Shown: one piece after another, positions 45,665 to 52,864 of the stretch
How positions within the stretch are numbered: the stretch's first letter is position 1
How the letters are laid out: every line of letters begins with the position of its first letter
Origin: Paraglaciecola mesophila KMM 241
GTDB lineage: Bacteria > Pseudomonadota > Gammaproteobacteria > Enterobacterales > Alteromonadaceae
Direction of reading: 5' to 3'
Assembly: GCF_000315015.1 (NCBI RefSeq)
Contig: NZ_BAEP01000011.1
Span: forward strand, 1-52,864
Length of the DNA: 52,864 nucleotides
Notes under the pieces: generated by a model
Database searches by the model: none
What the model was told of the DNA's origin: nothing
Seen by the model: only the letters and a program-made list of their open reading frames with translations
Position numbers and translations under genes: made by a program

Positions 45665-47716
45665 ATGAGTAGTGAGCAAATGATGAAGATTCAAAATAGC
45701 GATACACAAGCTGGTGCAATACAACCGCATGGGCTAAAAAAGCAAAATCTGTTTCACAAAATACTGATTGCCAATCGTGGCGAAATTGCCGTTAGGGTTA
45801 TTCGTACGGCTCGAAAAATGGGGTATCGCACAGTGGCTGTGTATAGTGAGGCAGACAAAAACGCTGCCCATGTACTCGCCGCAGATCAAGCCGTGTGCGT
45901 TGGCCCTGCCAGCGTGTCCGAGTCGTACCTGATGATCGACAACATTATTGCTGCAGCGCACAAAACCCAAGCCGATGCTATTCACCCTGGCTATGGTTTT
46001 TTATCTGAAAACCCAGCGTTTGCGCGGGCTTGTGCTGCAGCGGGGATTCAGTTTATTGGCCCTGATGCCTCGGCCATTGAATTGATGGGCAGCAAGCGCT
46101 TGTCTAAGGTGGCCATGTTAGACGCAGGCGTGCCGTGTATCCCCGGTTATCAAGGTGCAGAACAAAGCGACCAAGTGCTGATTGAAAAGGCGGCAGATGT
46201 GGGCTTTCCCATCATGGTTAAAGCCTCAGCCGGTGGCGGTGGGCGCGGTATGCGTTTGGTCACTGAGCAAGGTGAACTGGCCGCGCAAATCAAAACTGCA
46301 CGCTCTGAAGCACTTAGTGCGTTCGGTAGCGGTGAACTCATTCTTGAACGCGCTGTTTTGGCTCCTCGTCATATCGAAATCCAAATATTTGCTGATAGTC
46401 AGGGCAATACCGTTTATTTAGGTGAGCGTGACTGTTCGATACAGCGTCGTCATCAAAAAGTGGTTGAAGAAGCACCATCGCCCTTTGTGGATGAAGGGCT
46501 GCGGGAACGTATGGGGCAAGCTGCTGTGAGTGCAGCCAAAGCGTGCGGTTATCGAGGTGCAGGCACGGTTGAGTTCTTGGTTGATAGTGACAAAAATTTC
46601 TACTTTTTAGAAATGAATACCCGCTTACAAGTAGAGCATCCGGTCACTGAACTTATCACAGGTCTGGACTTAGTTGAGTGGCAACTGCGGGTAGCGGCGG
46701 GTGAAATGCTACCACTGACCCAAGAGGACGTTTCACTCAACGGACACGCCATTGAGGTGCGGTTGTACGCGGAAGATCCTCGCCAAAATTTTATGCCGCA
46801 AACGGGCAATATTCTTGTATGGCAATACCCTGAACGTGAAGGTATTCGCGTTGATCACGGTATTCATTGCGGCGATACCGTCAGTGCCCATTACGACCCC
46901 ATGTTGGCTAAAGTCATCGCCTTTGGGCCAGACCGAGCAACCGCCGCAAGGCGACTCGCCAGTGCCATTGAAGACATTCAACTAGTGGGTGTGAACACCA
47001 ACAAACGCTTTTTACTCAATGTACTGCGCCACCCCGCTTTTATAAACGCCGAAGCGACAACGGCCTTTATCGAACAACATTTTACTGAGCATGCCAGTAC
47101 CCAAAATACAGCCCTCGCTATAGGCACGCTTGCCAGAGCCGCCATGATTTACTTTCAGCACCCTTTATTTGGCCAGCCCTCTTGGAGCAGTGCAGCGCCT
47201 CAGGTGTATCACTTTACCCTGAAAATCAATGAGCAGGCTCACGCAGTGCAAATACAAAAACAAGAGGATAGTTACTTAGTTAAAAGTGAAGCACAAGAGA
47301 CCGAACTCACCCTAGTAAGTCATGGGGCTAATCAAGCCGTAGTGATTGAAGAGGGGATCCGCCAAGGTTTTAGCTATGCGCTGCAAGACAAAACACTCTT
47401 TTTAGACGATGGCAGCGGCCATTACCGAATAGACGATATTACCCAGCTGCCAGCAAGTGTGAGTGAACAAAACGCGAGTGGCGAAATCAATGCCGTCATG
47501 GACGGAGTGATAGTTGATGTATTGGCAAAAGAGGGGGATGCCGTTGAAGCCGGGCAACTTATGGTCGTCATGGAGGCCATGAAAATGGAACATCAGTTAA
47601 AGGCGCTGAGCACAGGGCTAGTCACTGAGGTGCGCGCAGCAATAGGCCAGCAGGTGAAATCCAAAGAGCTATTGGTCACTATCAGTAGCAACGACGATAC
47701 GCACAGCGATGCGTAA
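45665..47716 (+). CDS. atuF: Biotin carboxylase/biotin carrier subunit, probable geranyl-CoA carboxylase AtuF
   Basis: 683 residues: an N-terminal biotin carboxylase (about 28-480; ILIANRGEIAVRVIRTARKM, ATP-grasp loop KASAGGGGRGMRLV, FLEMNTRLQVEHPVTELITG), a linker, and a C-terminal biotinyl domain with MEAMKMEH, the biotinylated Lys at about residue 640. It partners AtuC. The first ~27 residues before the domain (SSEQMMKIQNSDTQ) are a short extra segment. The operon context points to geranyl-CoA rather than methylcrotonyl-CoA. Confidence 0.86.
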   Translation: MSSEQMMKIQNSDTQAGAIQPHGLKKQNLFHKILIANRGEIAVRVIRTARKMGYRTVAVYSEADKNAAHVLAADQAVCVGPASVSESYLMIDNIIAAAHKTQADAIHPGYGFLSENPAFARACAAAGIQFIGPDASAIELMGSKRLSKVAMLDAGVPCIPGYQGAEQSDQVLIEKAADVGFPIMVKASAGGGGRGMRLVTEQGELAAQIKTARSEALSAFGSGELILERAVLAPRHIEIQIFADSQGNTVYLGERDCSIQRRHQKVVEEAPSPFVDEGLRERMGQAAVSAAKACGYRGAGTVEFLVDSDKNFYFLEMNTRLQVEHPVTELITGLDLVEWQLRVAAGEMLPLTQEDVSLNGHAIEVRLYAEDPRQNFMPQTGNILVWQYPEREGIRVDHGIHCGDTVSAHYDPMLAKVIAFGPDRATAARRLASAIEDIQLVGVNTNKRFLLNVLRHPAFINAEATTAFIEQHFTEHASTQNTALAIGTLARAAMIYFQHPLFGQPSWSSAAPQVYHFTLKINEQAHAVQIQKQEDSYLVKSEAQETELTLVSHGANQAVVIEEGIRQGFSYALQDKTLFLDDGSGHYRIDDITQLPASVSEQNASGEINAVMDGVIVDVLAKEGDAVEAGQLMVVMEAMKMEHQLKALSTGLVTEVRAAIGQQVKSKELLVTISSNDDTHSDA

Positions 47717-47728
47717 CCAAGGACGTTT

Positions 47729-49543
47729 ATGAGCAACAAAACAGTAAGAATTGGCGGTGCATCGGCCTTTTATGGCGACAGTCAACTATCAGCTCGCCAG
47801 CTGGTGGACGATGGCAATATTGACTACTTGGTGTTTGATTATTTAGCCGAAGTCACTATGGCGATTTTGTCTCAAGCCAAAGCCAAAAGCAGTGATTATG
47901 GCTATGCCGTAGATTTTGTCACTGTGGCCATGCGAGATGTATTGGCCGATTGCGCCCAAAAGGGCATAAAAGTGATAGCAAATGCGGGCGGTATGAACGT
48001 ACCAAGCTGCATCACGGCACTTCAGACACTATGCAGTGAGCTTGATATCAGCTTGAATATTGCAGGTGTGTACGGTGATGATTTATCCACCAATCGCCAG
48101 AATCTAAATAGCGATGACCTTGCAGAAATGCAAACGGGGCAGCCTTTACCCGAGCGTTTGAGTAGCATCAACGCCTATTTAGGTGCGCGCCCCATCGCTG
48201 ACGCCTTAGCGGCTGGTGCAGATGTGGTGGTAACAGGGCGCGTAGTGGATAGCGCTTTAGTGATAGGGCCACTAATGCACGAATTTAACTGGCAAGAAAA
48301 CGAGTACGAAAAACTGGCTCAAGGTGCATTGGCCGGGCATATTTTAGAGTGTGGTGCCCAGTGCACCGGCGGTAATTTTACTGATTGGCATTTGGTGCCT
48401 GACTTTTCCACCATGAGCTACCCTATTGCTCAAGTGAGTGCCAACGGCGCGTTCGAGGTAGGTATAGTGCCAAACACAGGTGGCATGGTGACTGAGGCCA
48501 CGATCGGCGAGCAGATTTTGTATGAAATAGGCGACCCAGCGAATTATTTATTGCCAGATGTTGCCTGTGATTTTAGCAATATCACCCTGACCCAAACGGG
48601 CAAAGATCGGGTCAGCGTTTCAGGGGCGAAGGGGCGAGCGCCGGGGAATCAATATAAAGTGTGCGCCACCTACGTCGATGGCTACAAGTTGATAAGCTCT
48701 TTCTTTATGGGTGGCGAGCGGGCAGCGGATAAAGCCAGAGTTAACATAAACGCCCTTGTTAAACGCACAGAGCGAGCATTTGCTGCAAAAGGGCTGGGCG
48801 GTTATCGGCGCACCAGTATCGAAATTATTGGTGCTGAAGATACCTACGGACCACACGCAAAAGCGCAAAATACTCGGGAGGTCATTGCCAAGTTTGGTTT
48901 GCATCACGATAACAAAATGGCATTGCACTTTGCCGCCAGTGAAATCGCCTATTTAGCCACGTCAGCAGCGCCGGGCATGAGTGGTTTTGGGGCAGGGCGG
49001 CCCAAACCACAACCATTGATTCGTGTGCACTCAGCGTTGATTAATAAGTCAGACGTACCCGTTACGGTGCAATTAAACAAAACCGTGCACTTCACACAAT
49101 GCTACCTGACTCCAGAGTCATCGCCTGTTGCAGAGGCTGCGCAATTTTCGCCAGATGCGATTAAAGCTGGCGTTACAAGCTCTGATACTTCAAGCAGTGA
49201 GTCGCTGACTAGCGTGCCGCTGGTAACACTGGCTTATGCTCGCAGCGGTGATAAAGGCGATAACGTCAATATTGGGCTTATTGCGCGAGAAGCTAAATAC
49301 TTACCTGTACTTTACCAACAAGTGACTGAACAGGTCGTCGCTACCTACTTTGCTCATCAACTTGAAGGGCACGTTTTGCGCTATAACCTACCAGGCATAA
49401 ATGGGTTTAACTTCTTGATGACCCAAGCATTAGGCGGTGGTGGTACGGCGTCACTCAGAACGGACACACAAGGCAAGGCCGCAGCACAAATGTTGTTATC
49501 GATGCCGATTACGGTGCCGAAAAGCTGGGTAGAAAAAGCATGA
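47729..49543 (+). CDS. atuA: AtuA family acyclic-terpene utilisation protein
   Basis: 604 residues. An N-terminal DUF1446-like domain (about 1-450; VRIGGASAFYGDSQLSARQL, GMNVPSCITALQTLCSELDI, DVVVTGRVVDSALVIGPLMH) is joined to a C-terminal AtuA-like ferredoxin-fold domain (about 490-600; LVTLAYARSGDKGDNVNIGL, YLPVLYQQV). It is essential for growth on citronellol in Pseudomonas but its biochemical role remains unknown. It follows atuF by 12 bp and overlaps the SDR gene by 4 bp (ATGA). Confidence 0.93.
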   Translation: MSNKTVRIGGASAFYGDSQLSARQLVDDGNIDYLVFDYLAEVTMAILSQAKAKSSDYGYAVDFVTVAMRDVLADCAQKGIKVIANAGGMNVPSCITALQTLCSELDISLNIAGVYGDDLSTNRQNLNSDDLAEMQTGQPLPERLSSINAYLGARPIADALAAGADVVVTGRVVDSALVIGPLMHEFNWQENEYEKLAQGALAGHILECGAQCTGGNFTDWHLVPDFSTMSYPIAQVSANGAFEVGIVPNTGGMVTEATIGEQILYEIGDPANYLLPDVACDFSNITLTQTGKDRVSVSGAKGRAPGNQYKVCATYVDGYKLISSFFMGGERAADKARVNINALVKRTERAFAAKGLGGYRRTSIEIIGAEDTYGPHAKAQNTREVIAKFGLHHDNKMALHFAASEIAYLATSAAPGMSGFGAGRPKPQPLIRVHSALINKSDVPVTVQLNKTVHFTQCYLTPESSPVAEAAQFSPDAIKAGVTSSDTSSSESLTSVPLVTLAYARSGDKGDNVNIGLIAREAKYLPVLYQQVTEQVVATYFAHQLEGHVLRYNLPGINGFNFLMTQALGGGGTASLRTDTQGKAAAQMLLSMPITVPKSWVEKA

Positions 49544-50412
49544 GCTATCAATCGTGCTTGAGGGCGAACTGTTTTGCTGAACAAACATATGTCATCACGG
49601 GTGGCGGCAGTGGCATAGGCCGCTGCGCCGCCCATGAACTGGCAAGTTTAGGGGCAAACGTTGTTCTGCTTGGCCGTAATCTAGAGAAATTGAAGCGCAC
49701 CAGTAATGAGATCATCGAAGATGGCGGAAGTGCAGACTATTTTGCTTTAGATATCCGCGATGAAGAGCAGGTCATCACCACCGTAAGCGCCATTTTACAA
49801 GCCCATGAACACTTACATGGCTTACTGAATATCGCAGGTGGGCAATTTCGCGCGCCATTAGAGTCCATCAGTAAAAAAGGCTTTGAAAGCGTGGTGCAAA
49901 CCAACCTTGTGGGCGGCTTTTTAATGGCCAGAGAATTGTTCAAACAATACTTCAAAGCCCATGGCGGCAGCATAGTGAATATCACCGCGGATAATAAAAA
50001 CGGTATGCCGGGTATGGGCCACTCGGGTGCAGCGCGGGCTGGGGTCGAAAACCTCACCAAAACGGCCGCGTGGGAATGGGGCCGATATGGCGTGCGAGTG
50101 AATACGGTGGCGCCGGGTTGGGTGGCGTCTTCTGGCCTTGATACCTACCCTCAAGAGATGCAAGCCGCGATAAAAAATCTAAAACATGCAGTACCCCTGG
50201 GGCGTATTGCTAGCGAAGCAGAAGTCTCTTCGGTGATTTGCTTTTTAATGAGTCCAGGCGCCAACTTTATCAGCGGCCAATCTATATGGGTAGACGGCGC
50301 TGCAAGTATGGGCTCTGCCCCTGCACTTGCGCCACTTGGTCAAACAGCACCCGTTAACAGCACAACATGGGACGGCTTTCATCGCTCAGCGCCGCCCAAG
50401 GTTTTGCGCTAA
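49540..50412 (+). CDS. atuG: PECR/DECR-like short-chain dehydrogenase (AtuB/AtuG position)
   Basis: 290 residues with the Rossmann motif ITGGGSGIGRCAAHELASLG and NIAGG in place of NNAG. The usual Tyr-x-x-x-Lys active site is absent; the equivalent segment is HSGAARAGVENLTKTAAWEW, nearly the sequence of peroxisomal trans-2-enoyl-CoA reductase (PECR). It is therefore expected to reduce an enoyl- or dienoyl-CoA rather than oxidise an alcohol. The C-terminal ~35 residues (from about GSAPALAPLGQTAPVN) are a Pro/Ala-rich tail. Translationally coupled to atuA. The symbol is by position and family only. Confidence 0.82.
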   Translation: MSYQSCLRANCFAEQTYVITGGGSGIGRCAAHELASLGANVVLLGRNLEKLKRTSNEIIEDGGSADYFALDIRDEEQVITTVSAILQAHEHLHGLLNIAGGQFRAPLESISKKGFESVVQTNLVGGFLMARELFKQYFKAHGGSIVNITADNKNGMPGMGHSGAARAGVENLTKTAAWEWGRYGVRVNTVAPGWVASSGLDTYPQEMQAAIKNLKHAVPLGRIASEAEVSSVICFLMSPGANFISGQSIWVDGAASMGSAPALAPLGQTAPVNSTTWDGFHRSAPPKVLR

Positions 50413-50443
50413 CGCCCAGCACAATATCAACGAGGATATGAAG

Positions 50444-52030
50444 ATGAATAACCACGCATTGAATAGAAATCTGATAGAGCGCGTTGCCCTAGGTGACCTG
50501 CTACGTAAGCGCAGCAGAGACAGCGGCGAGCAGCCCGCCATTGTAGATTTTCCAGCCGGTGAGCGCCGTGCAACCAGCTATAACGAATTAAACAAACGGG
50601 TGAATCAGTTGGCCCACGGCTTAATCGCAAAGGGCGTTAAACAAGGGGACAAACTGGCGTTATTCTCAACCAATCAGCGCGACATGCTTACCGTGTATTT
50701 TGCCTGCTACAAACTCGGTGTCATTGCCGTACCGATTAATTTTATGCAAGGCGTAGACGATGTGCGCTACAACCTTGAACACAGCGAAACCTCAGCCGTT
50801 ATTTACGAAGCGATGTTTACCGAGCTAGTGCACGCCAGCACCCAAGGTAATCCACACATCAAGCTGACGGTGCAAATGGGCAATACCAAAGGCAAGTCTG
50901 ATTACAGCTTAGAAGCGCTGCTCGATAATCAAAGTGAGCAAGAGGTTAATGACCGCATTATTGAGGACAGAGACACGGCCCACATGATCTACACCTCGGG
51001 TACCACGTCAAGGCCTAAAGCGGTTGAGTCATCCCATTTGGCCCTGACCATTGCGGCGTTAACCGGTGCCATTGAGCTTGAGCTAAATAGATATAATCGC
51101 ATGTTGTTGGTGCTGCCGCTGTTTCACTGTGCGGCATTATCTGTGCTGCACCCAGTCATGATGCGCGGGGGCTGCACTGTGCTACACGCCGCATTTGACC
51201 CTAACGTCATCGTGGATAGCCTTGAGCAGGAAAAAATCGAAACCGCCGTGTTCATGCCCATGATGTGGCATGCACTGCTCGCTACGCCGAATGTTGAACA
51301 GCGCGACTTTAAACACTTCAAATTAGGGGTGTATTCCATGGCTGCTATGAATAGTAAAAGCCTAGAAAAAGTACGCAAAACCTTTGGGTGCGTGATGCAT
51401 TTGGGCAGCGGCCAAACCGAGTTCGCCCCTGTTGCCTGTATGTATCGAGATAAAACCCCAACCGAATTCAGCGAAGGTAATTATTGGGGGGAGCCCGTTT
51501 GTACTGGTGAGCAAGCGATTATTGATAAGCAAGGCAACGAGCTCCCCAACGGCGAAGCGGGTGAGATCGTATGGCGCGGGCCACAAGTTATGAGTGGCTA
51601 CTATAAAAATGAGCAAGCCACAGCGGAAGCGGGTAAATTCGGCTGGCATCACACGGGAGATATCGGCTTAATCGATAACCAAGGCCAACTGCTGTTTATT
51701 GACCGGATCAAAGACACGATAAAATCGGGTGGTGAAAATGTCTCATCACAAAAGGTAGAGCAAGCCTTGGAGTTACTAGAGGGCATCGAGCGCGCGGCCG
51801 CCTTCGGCGTGAGCCATCCCCACTGGGGCGAAGCCGTTTGCGCCTGTATTATCAGCGCAACATTGAACGAATCAGACATTCCTCAAATCGAGGCGCACTG
51901 CAAAGCCCAGCTAGGGCAGTTCGAAGTGCCCAAAGCCATTTTCATCTGTGAAGCCCTGCCGGTCACAGGCACAGGGAAAGTCAGAAAGGTGGAGTTGCGG
52001 GAGCAGTATAGACGCGTATTTAGTGACTAA
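50444..52030 (+). CDS. atuH: Acyl-CoA synthetase, probable AtuH (citronellate/geranate activation)
   Basis: 528 residues from ATG 50444, which has GAGG with 8-nt spacing; ATG 50438 is too close to it, and longer starts lie inside the previous gene. AMP-forming ligase with P-loop MIYTSGTTSRPKAVESSH, FGCVMHLGSGQTE-type A5 region, GWHHTGDIGLID, hinge Lys in FIDRIKDTIKSGGENVSSQK, and the acetylation-type Lys in VTGTGKVRK near the end. It would activate terpenoic acids to CoA esters. Last gene of the operon. Confidence 0.86.
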   Translation: MNNHALNRNLIERVALGDLLRKRSRDSGEQPAIVDFPAGERRATSYNELNKRVNQLAHGLIAKGVKQGDKLALFSTNQRDMLTVYFACYKLGVIAVPINFMQGVDDVRYNLEHSETSAVIYEAMFTELVHASTQGNPHIKLTVQMGNTKGKSDYSLEALLDNQSEQEVNDRIIEDRDTAHMIYTSGTTSRPKAVESSHLALTIAALTGAIELELNRYNRMLLVLPLFHCAALSVLHPVMMRGGCTVLHAAFDPNVIVDSLEQEKIETAVFMPMMWHALLATPNVEQRDFKHFKLGVYSMAAMNSKSLEKVRKTFGCVMHLGSGQTEFAPVACMYRDKTPTEFSEGNYWGEPVCTGEQAIIDKQGNELPNGEAGEIVWRGPQVMSGYYKNEQATAEAGKFGWHHTGDIGLIDNQGQLLFIDRIKDTIKSGGENVSSQKVEQALELLEGIERAAAFGVSHPHWGEAVCACIISATLNESDIPQIEAHCKAQLGQFEVPKAIFICEALPVTGTGKVRKVELREQYRRVFSD

Positions 52031-52106
52031 ATGAATAGGCTGCGGCGTAACAAATATCGGACTTTGTAAGAAAATGACCCTGTAGCGAGTAGACTTTCAG
52101 AAGACC
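52031..52106. other. Short gap after the atu operon
   Basis: About 75 bp with no clear rho-independent terminator for the atu operon and no gene. Confidence 0.4.
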
Positions 52107-52207
52107 TACCCGCTCAAGAGGATAATTAGATTAATATCCTCAGTAGAGGATATTGCTGACACATCCTCCAAAGGGGATATAGTGTCTTTTATCCGCTTGA
52201 AGGTATA
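52107..52207. promoter_or_regulatory. Four HipB-type operators
   Basis: TATCC-N8-GGATA, the E. coli HipB operator, occurs exactly at 52135-52152. Three one-mismatch versions flank it: TACCC-N8-GGATA (52107-52124), CATCC-N8-GGATA (52162-52179) and TATCC-N8-GTATA (52190-52207). The starts are 28, 27 and 28 bp apart, so the four lie on about the same DNA face at regular spacing, as in the E. coli hip promoter. Confidence 0.88.
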
Positions 52208-52219
52208 GAGGAGACTCAG

Positions 52220-52459
52220 ATGATCTACAGTCCAAAACAATTGGCCAATCAGTTGTTACTAATCCGCACCAAGAACAATTGGACCCAGCAAGACATTGCG
52301 GCCAAAGCAGGGGTCAAATAAGCTACGATATCAAACTTCGAGAACCATCCAGATCTTTGTCAGCTGCAGACCTTTTTCAAAATCTTACAAGCGCTACAAA
52401 TACACATGCAAATCTCAGAAACTACCTTCCACGCAGAACAGGATGAAGAAAATTGGTGA
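52220..52459 (+). pseudogene. hipB: hipB-like antitoxin gene interrupted by a nonsense codon
   Basis: A GAGGAG ribosome site precedes ATG 52220. The frame reads MIYSPKQLANQLLLIR, then NNWTQQDIAAKAGVK, a stop TAA at 52319, then ATISNFENHPDLCQLQTFFK and ILQALQIHMQIS, ending ENW at 52459. E. coli HipB has IYSPTQLANAMKLVRQ, IGIKQATISNFENNPD and TFFKILQSLELSM at the same places. The expected codon at the stop is Gln (CAA), so one C-to-T change would explain it; it falls in the helix-turn-helix. The product would be a 33-residue fragment without DNA binding. No hipA follows. Confidence 0.87.
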
Positions 52460-52619
52460 TTTGATCGCCCTTAAAGCAAGTGGCCAGCCCGCACTATGAA
52501 ATGCTGCTCAACAAACCAGTGGACTGATTAAAACAAGTTGGTTTGATGGACTGATTACTTCAAAGCTAAAAGAGGTTCTTTATAAGGGAAAAGAGATCAT
52601 TACTCGTGTTCATGAACGG
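52460..52619 (+). other. Space where hipA would be expected; short unrecognised open frame
   Basis: No HipA-like sequence could be found. A plus-strand frame with no start codon (52500-52640, reading TSGLIKTSWFDGLITSKLKE and EVLYKGKEIITRVHERDD) is open but unrecognised; it could be the tail of a deleted gene. Confidence 0.35.
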
Positions 52620-52751
52620 GACGATATAATGACACCGACGATATAATGACACCCATGATAAAAATGGTCATATAATGACACCCATGATAAAAATGGTCAA
52701 TTTTCAGGAGACGATACAATGACACCCATGATAAAAATGGTCAATTTTCAG
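52620..52751. repeat. Tandem short repeats in front of a REP-associated transposase
   Basis: ATAATGACACC (one copy ACAATGACACC) occurs four times, and atgataaaaatggtc three times, in units of about 33-42 bp (52620-52636, 52637-52669, 52670-52708, 52710-52751). The last two units end with aattttcagg. Each full unit can fold CCAT-N7-ATGG. Such arrays commonly flank RAYT transposase genes. Confidence 0.8.
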
Positions 52752-52799
52752 GGCTAAACTACACTTGGTTTGTGTTTCATTCTGTCAGGTAAATGGATT

Positions 52800-52864
52800 A
52801 TGCCTCAACCTCGAAAAAGCCAAATTAGTTTAATCGATACGCCCTATTACCATTGTGTGTCCGC
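52800..52864 (+). CDS. REP-associated (Y1/IS200-like) transposase, N-terminal fragment at window edge
   Basis: ATG 52800 opens a frame reading MPQPRKSQISLIDTPYYHCV before the window ends. This is the conserved start of RAYT/TnpA-REP transposases, which have an HUH tyrosine domain following this part. Only 21 complete codons are visible, so integrity cannot be judged. It lies just after an array of short repeats, as expected for RAYT elements. Confidence 0.82.
   Translation, partial: MPQPRKSQISLIDTPYYHCVS

Noticed and set aside
52296-52499. 67-codon plus-strand open frame over hipB
   Set aside because: It overlaps the hipB reading frame, which matches a known family across the stop; this one matches nothing.
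52620-52751. Short regular repeats resembling a CRISPR array
   Set aside because: Units are adjacent or nearly so, without unique spacers of constant length, and precede a RAYT gene.

Overview
This 52.9 kb window looks like the chromosome of a marine gammaproteobacterium of the Alteromonadales, close to Glaciecola/Paraglaciecola/Alteromonas. That is an inference from the gene content: a near-E. coli Fis, the dusB-fis pair, CnoX, a Trp-rich small protein, a BCCT carrier, TonB/PepSY iron genes, and a terpene (atu) operon. No rRNA, tRNA or CRISPR array was seen.

Layout. 1-4064: housekeeping genes on the minus strand (a methyltransferase-like fragment at the left edge, purH, dusB-fis, a DUF962/Mpo1-like membrane protein). 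4231-9333: cnoX, then a LysR regulator divergent from a peroxiredoxin-like gene and an exported HAD enzyme, a membrane-anchored esterase and a pentapeptide-repeat protein. 9334-11755: a gene-poor stretch with a small exported protein, the decayed ends of an aspartoacylase/succinylglutamate-desuccinylase-like gene, a TPR protein and a Trp-rich protein. 12020-16126: a tight three-gene ABC-HlyD-TolC export cassette whose ABC ATPase domain has lost every catalytic motif. 16166-19132: a DUF2798 membrane protein, gdhA and two Rnk/GreA-like proteins. 19390-25749: a sugar-acid operon (ManD-type dehydratase, Gfo/Idh oxidoreductase, SSS symporter, lipoprotein) divergent from its LacI regulator, with a perfect palindromic operator between them. 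25897-27870: a BCCT betaine/choline-type carrier. 28041-31324: a divergent DUF3299/ABC locus with a Zur-like palindrome in the shared promoter, so probably zinc-related. 31391-34801: an FMN reductase, an MBL-fold hydrolase, and trpS preceded by what reads as a complete ribosome-mediated tryptophan attenuator. 35081-39670: a Fur-box-flanked TonB siderophore receptor divergent from a membrane protein and a PepSY protein. 39733-52030: a GlxA-type regulator divergent from an eight-gene acyclic-terpene (citronellol/geranyl-CoA) operon. 52031-52864: the remains of a hipBA toxin-antitoxin locus (four HipB operators, hipB with a nonsense codon, no hipA), then short repeats and the start of a REP-associated transposase.

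How the genes work together. In the atu operon, AtuH activates the acid, AtuD desaturates it, AtuC/AtuF carboxylate the beta-methyl group and AtuE hydrates the product; AtuA, an SDR and a nitronate-monooxygenase-like enzyme are accessory. In the sugar-acid operon, SSS imports, Gfo/Idh oxidises or reduces and ManD dehydrates, under LacI control. The points most worth a second look are the trpS attenuator, the ATPase-dead exporter cassette, the hip remnant with intact operators, and the Zur-box ABC locus.
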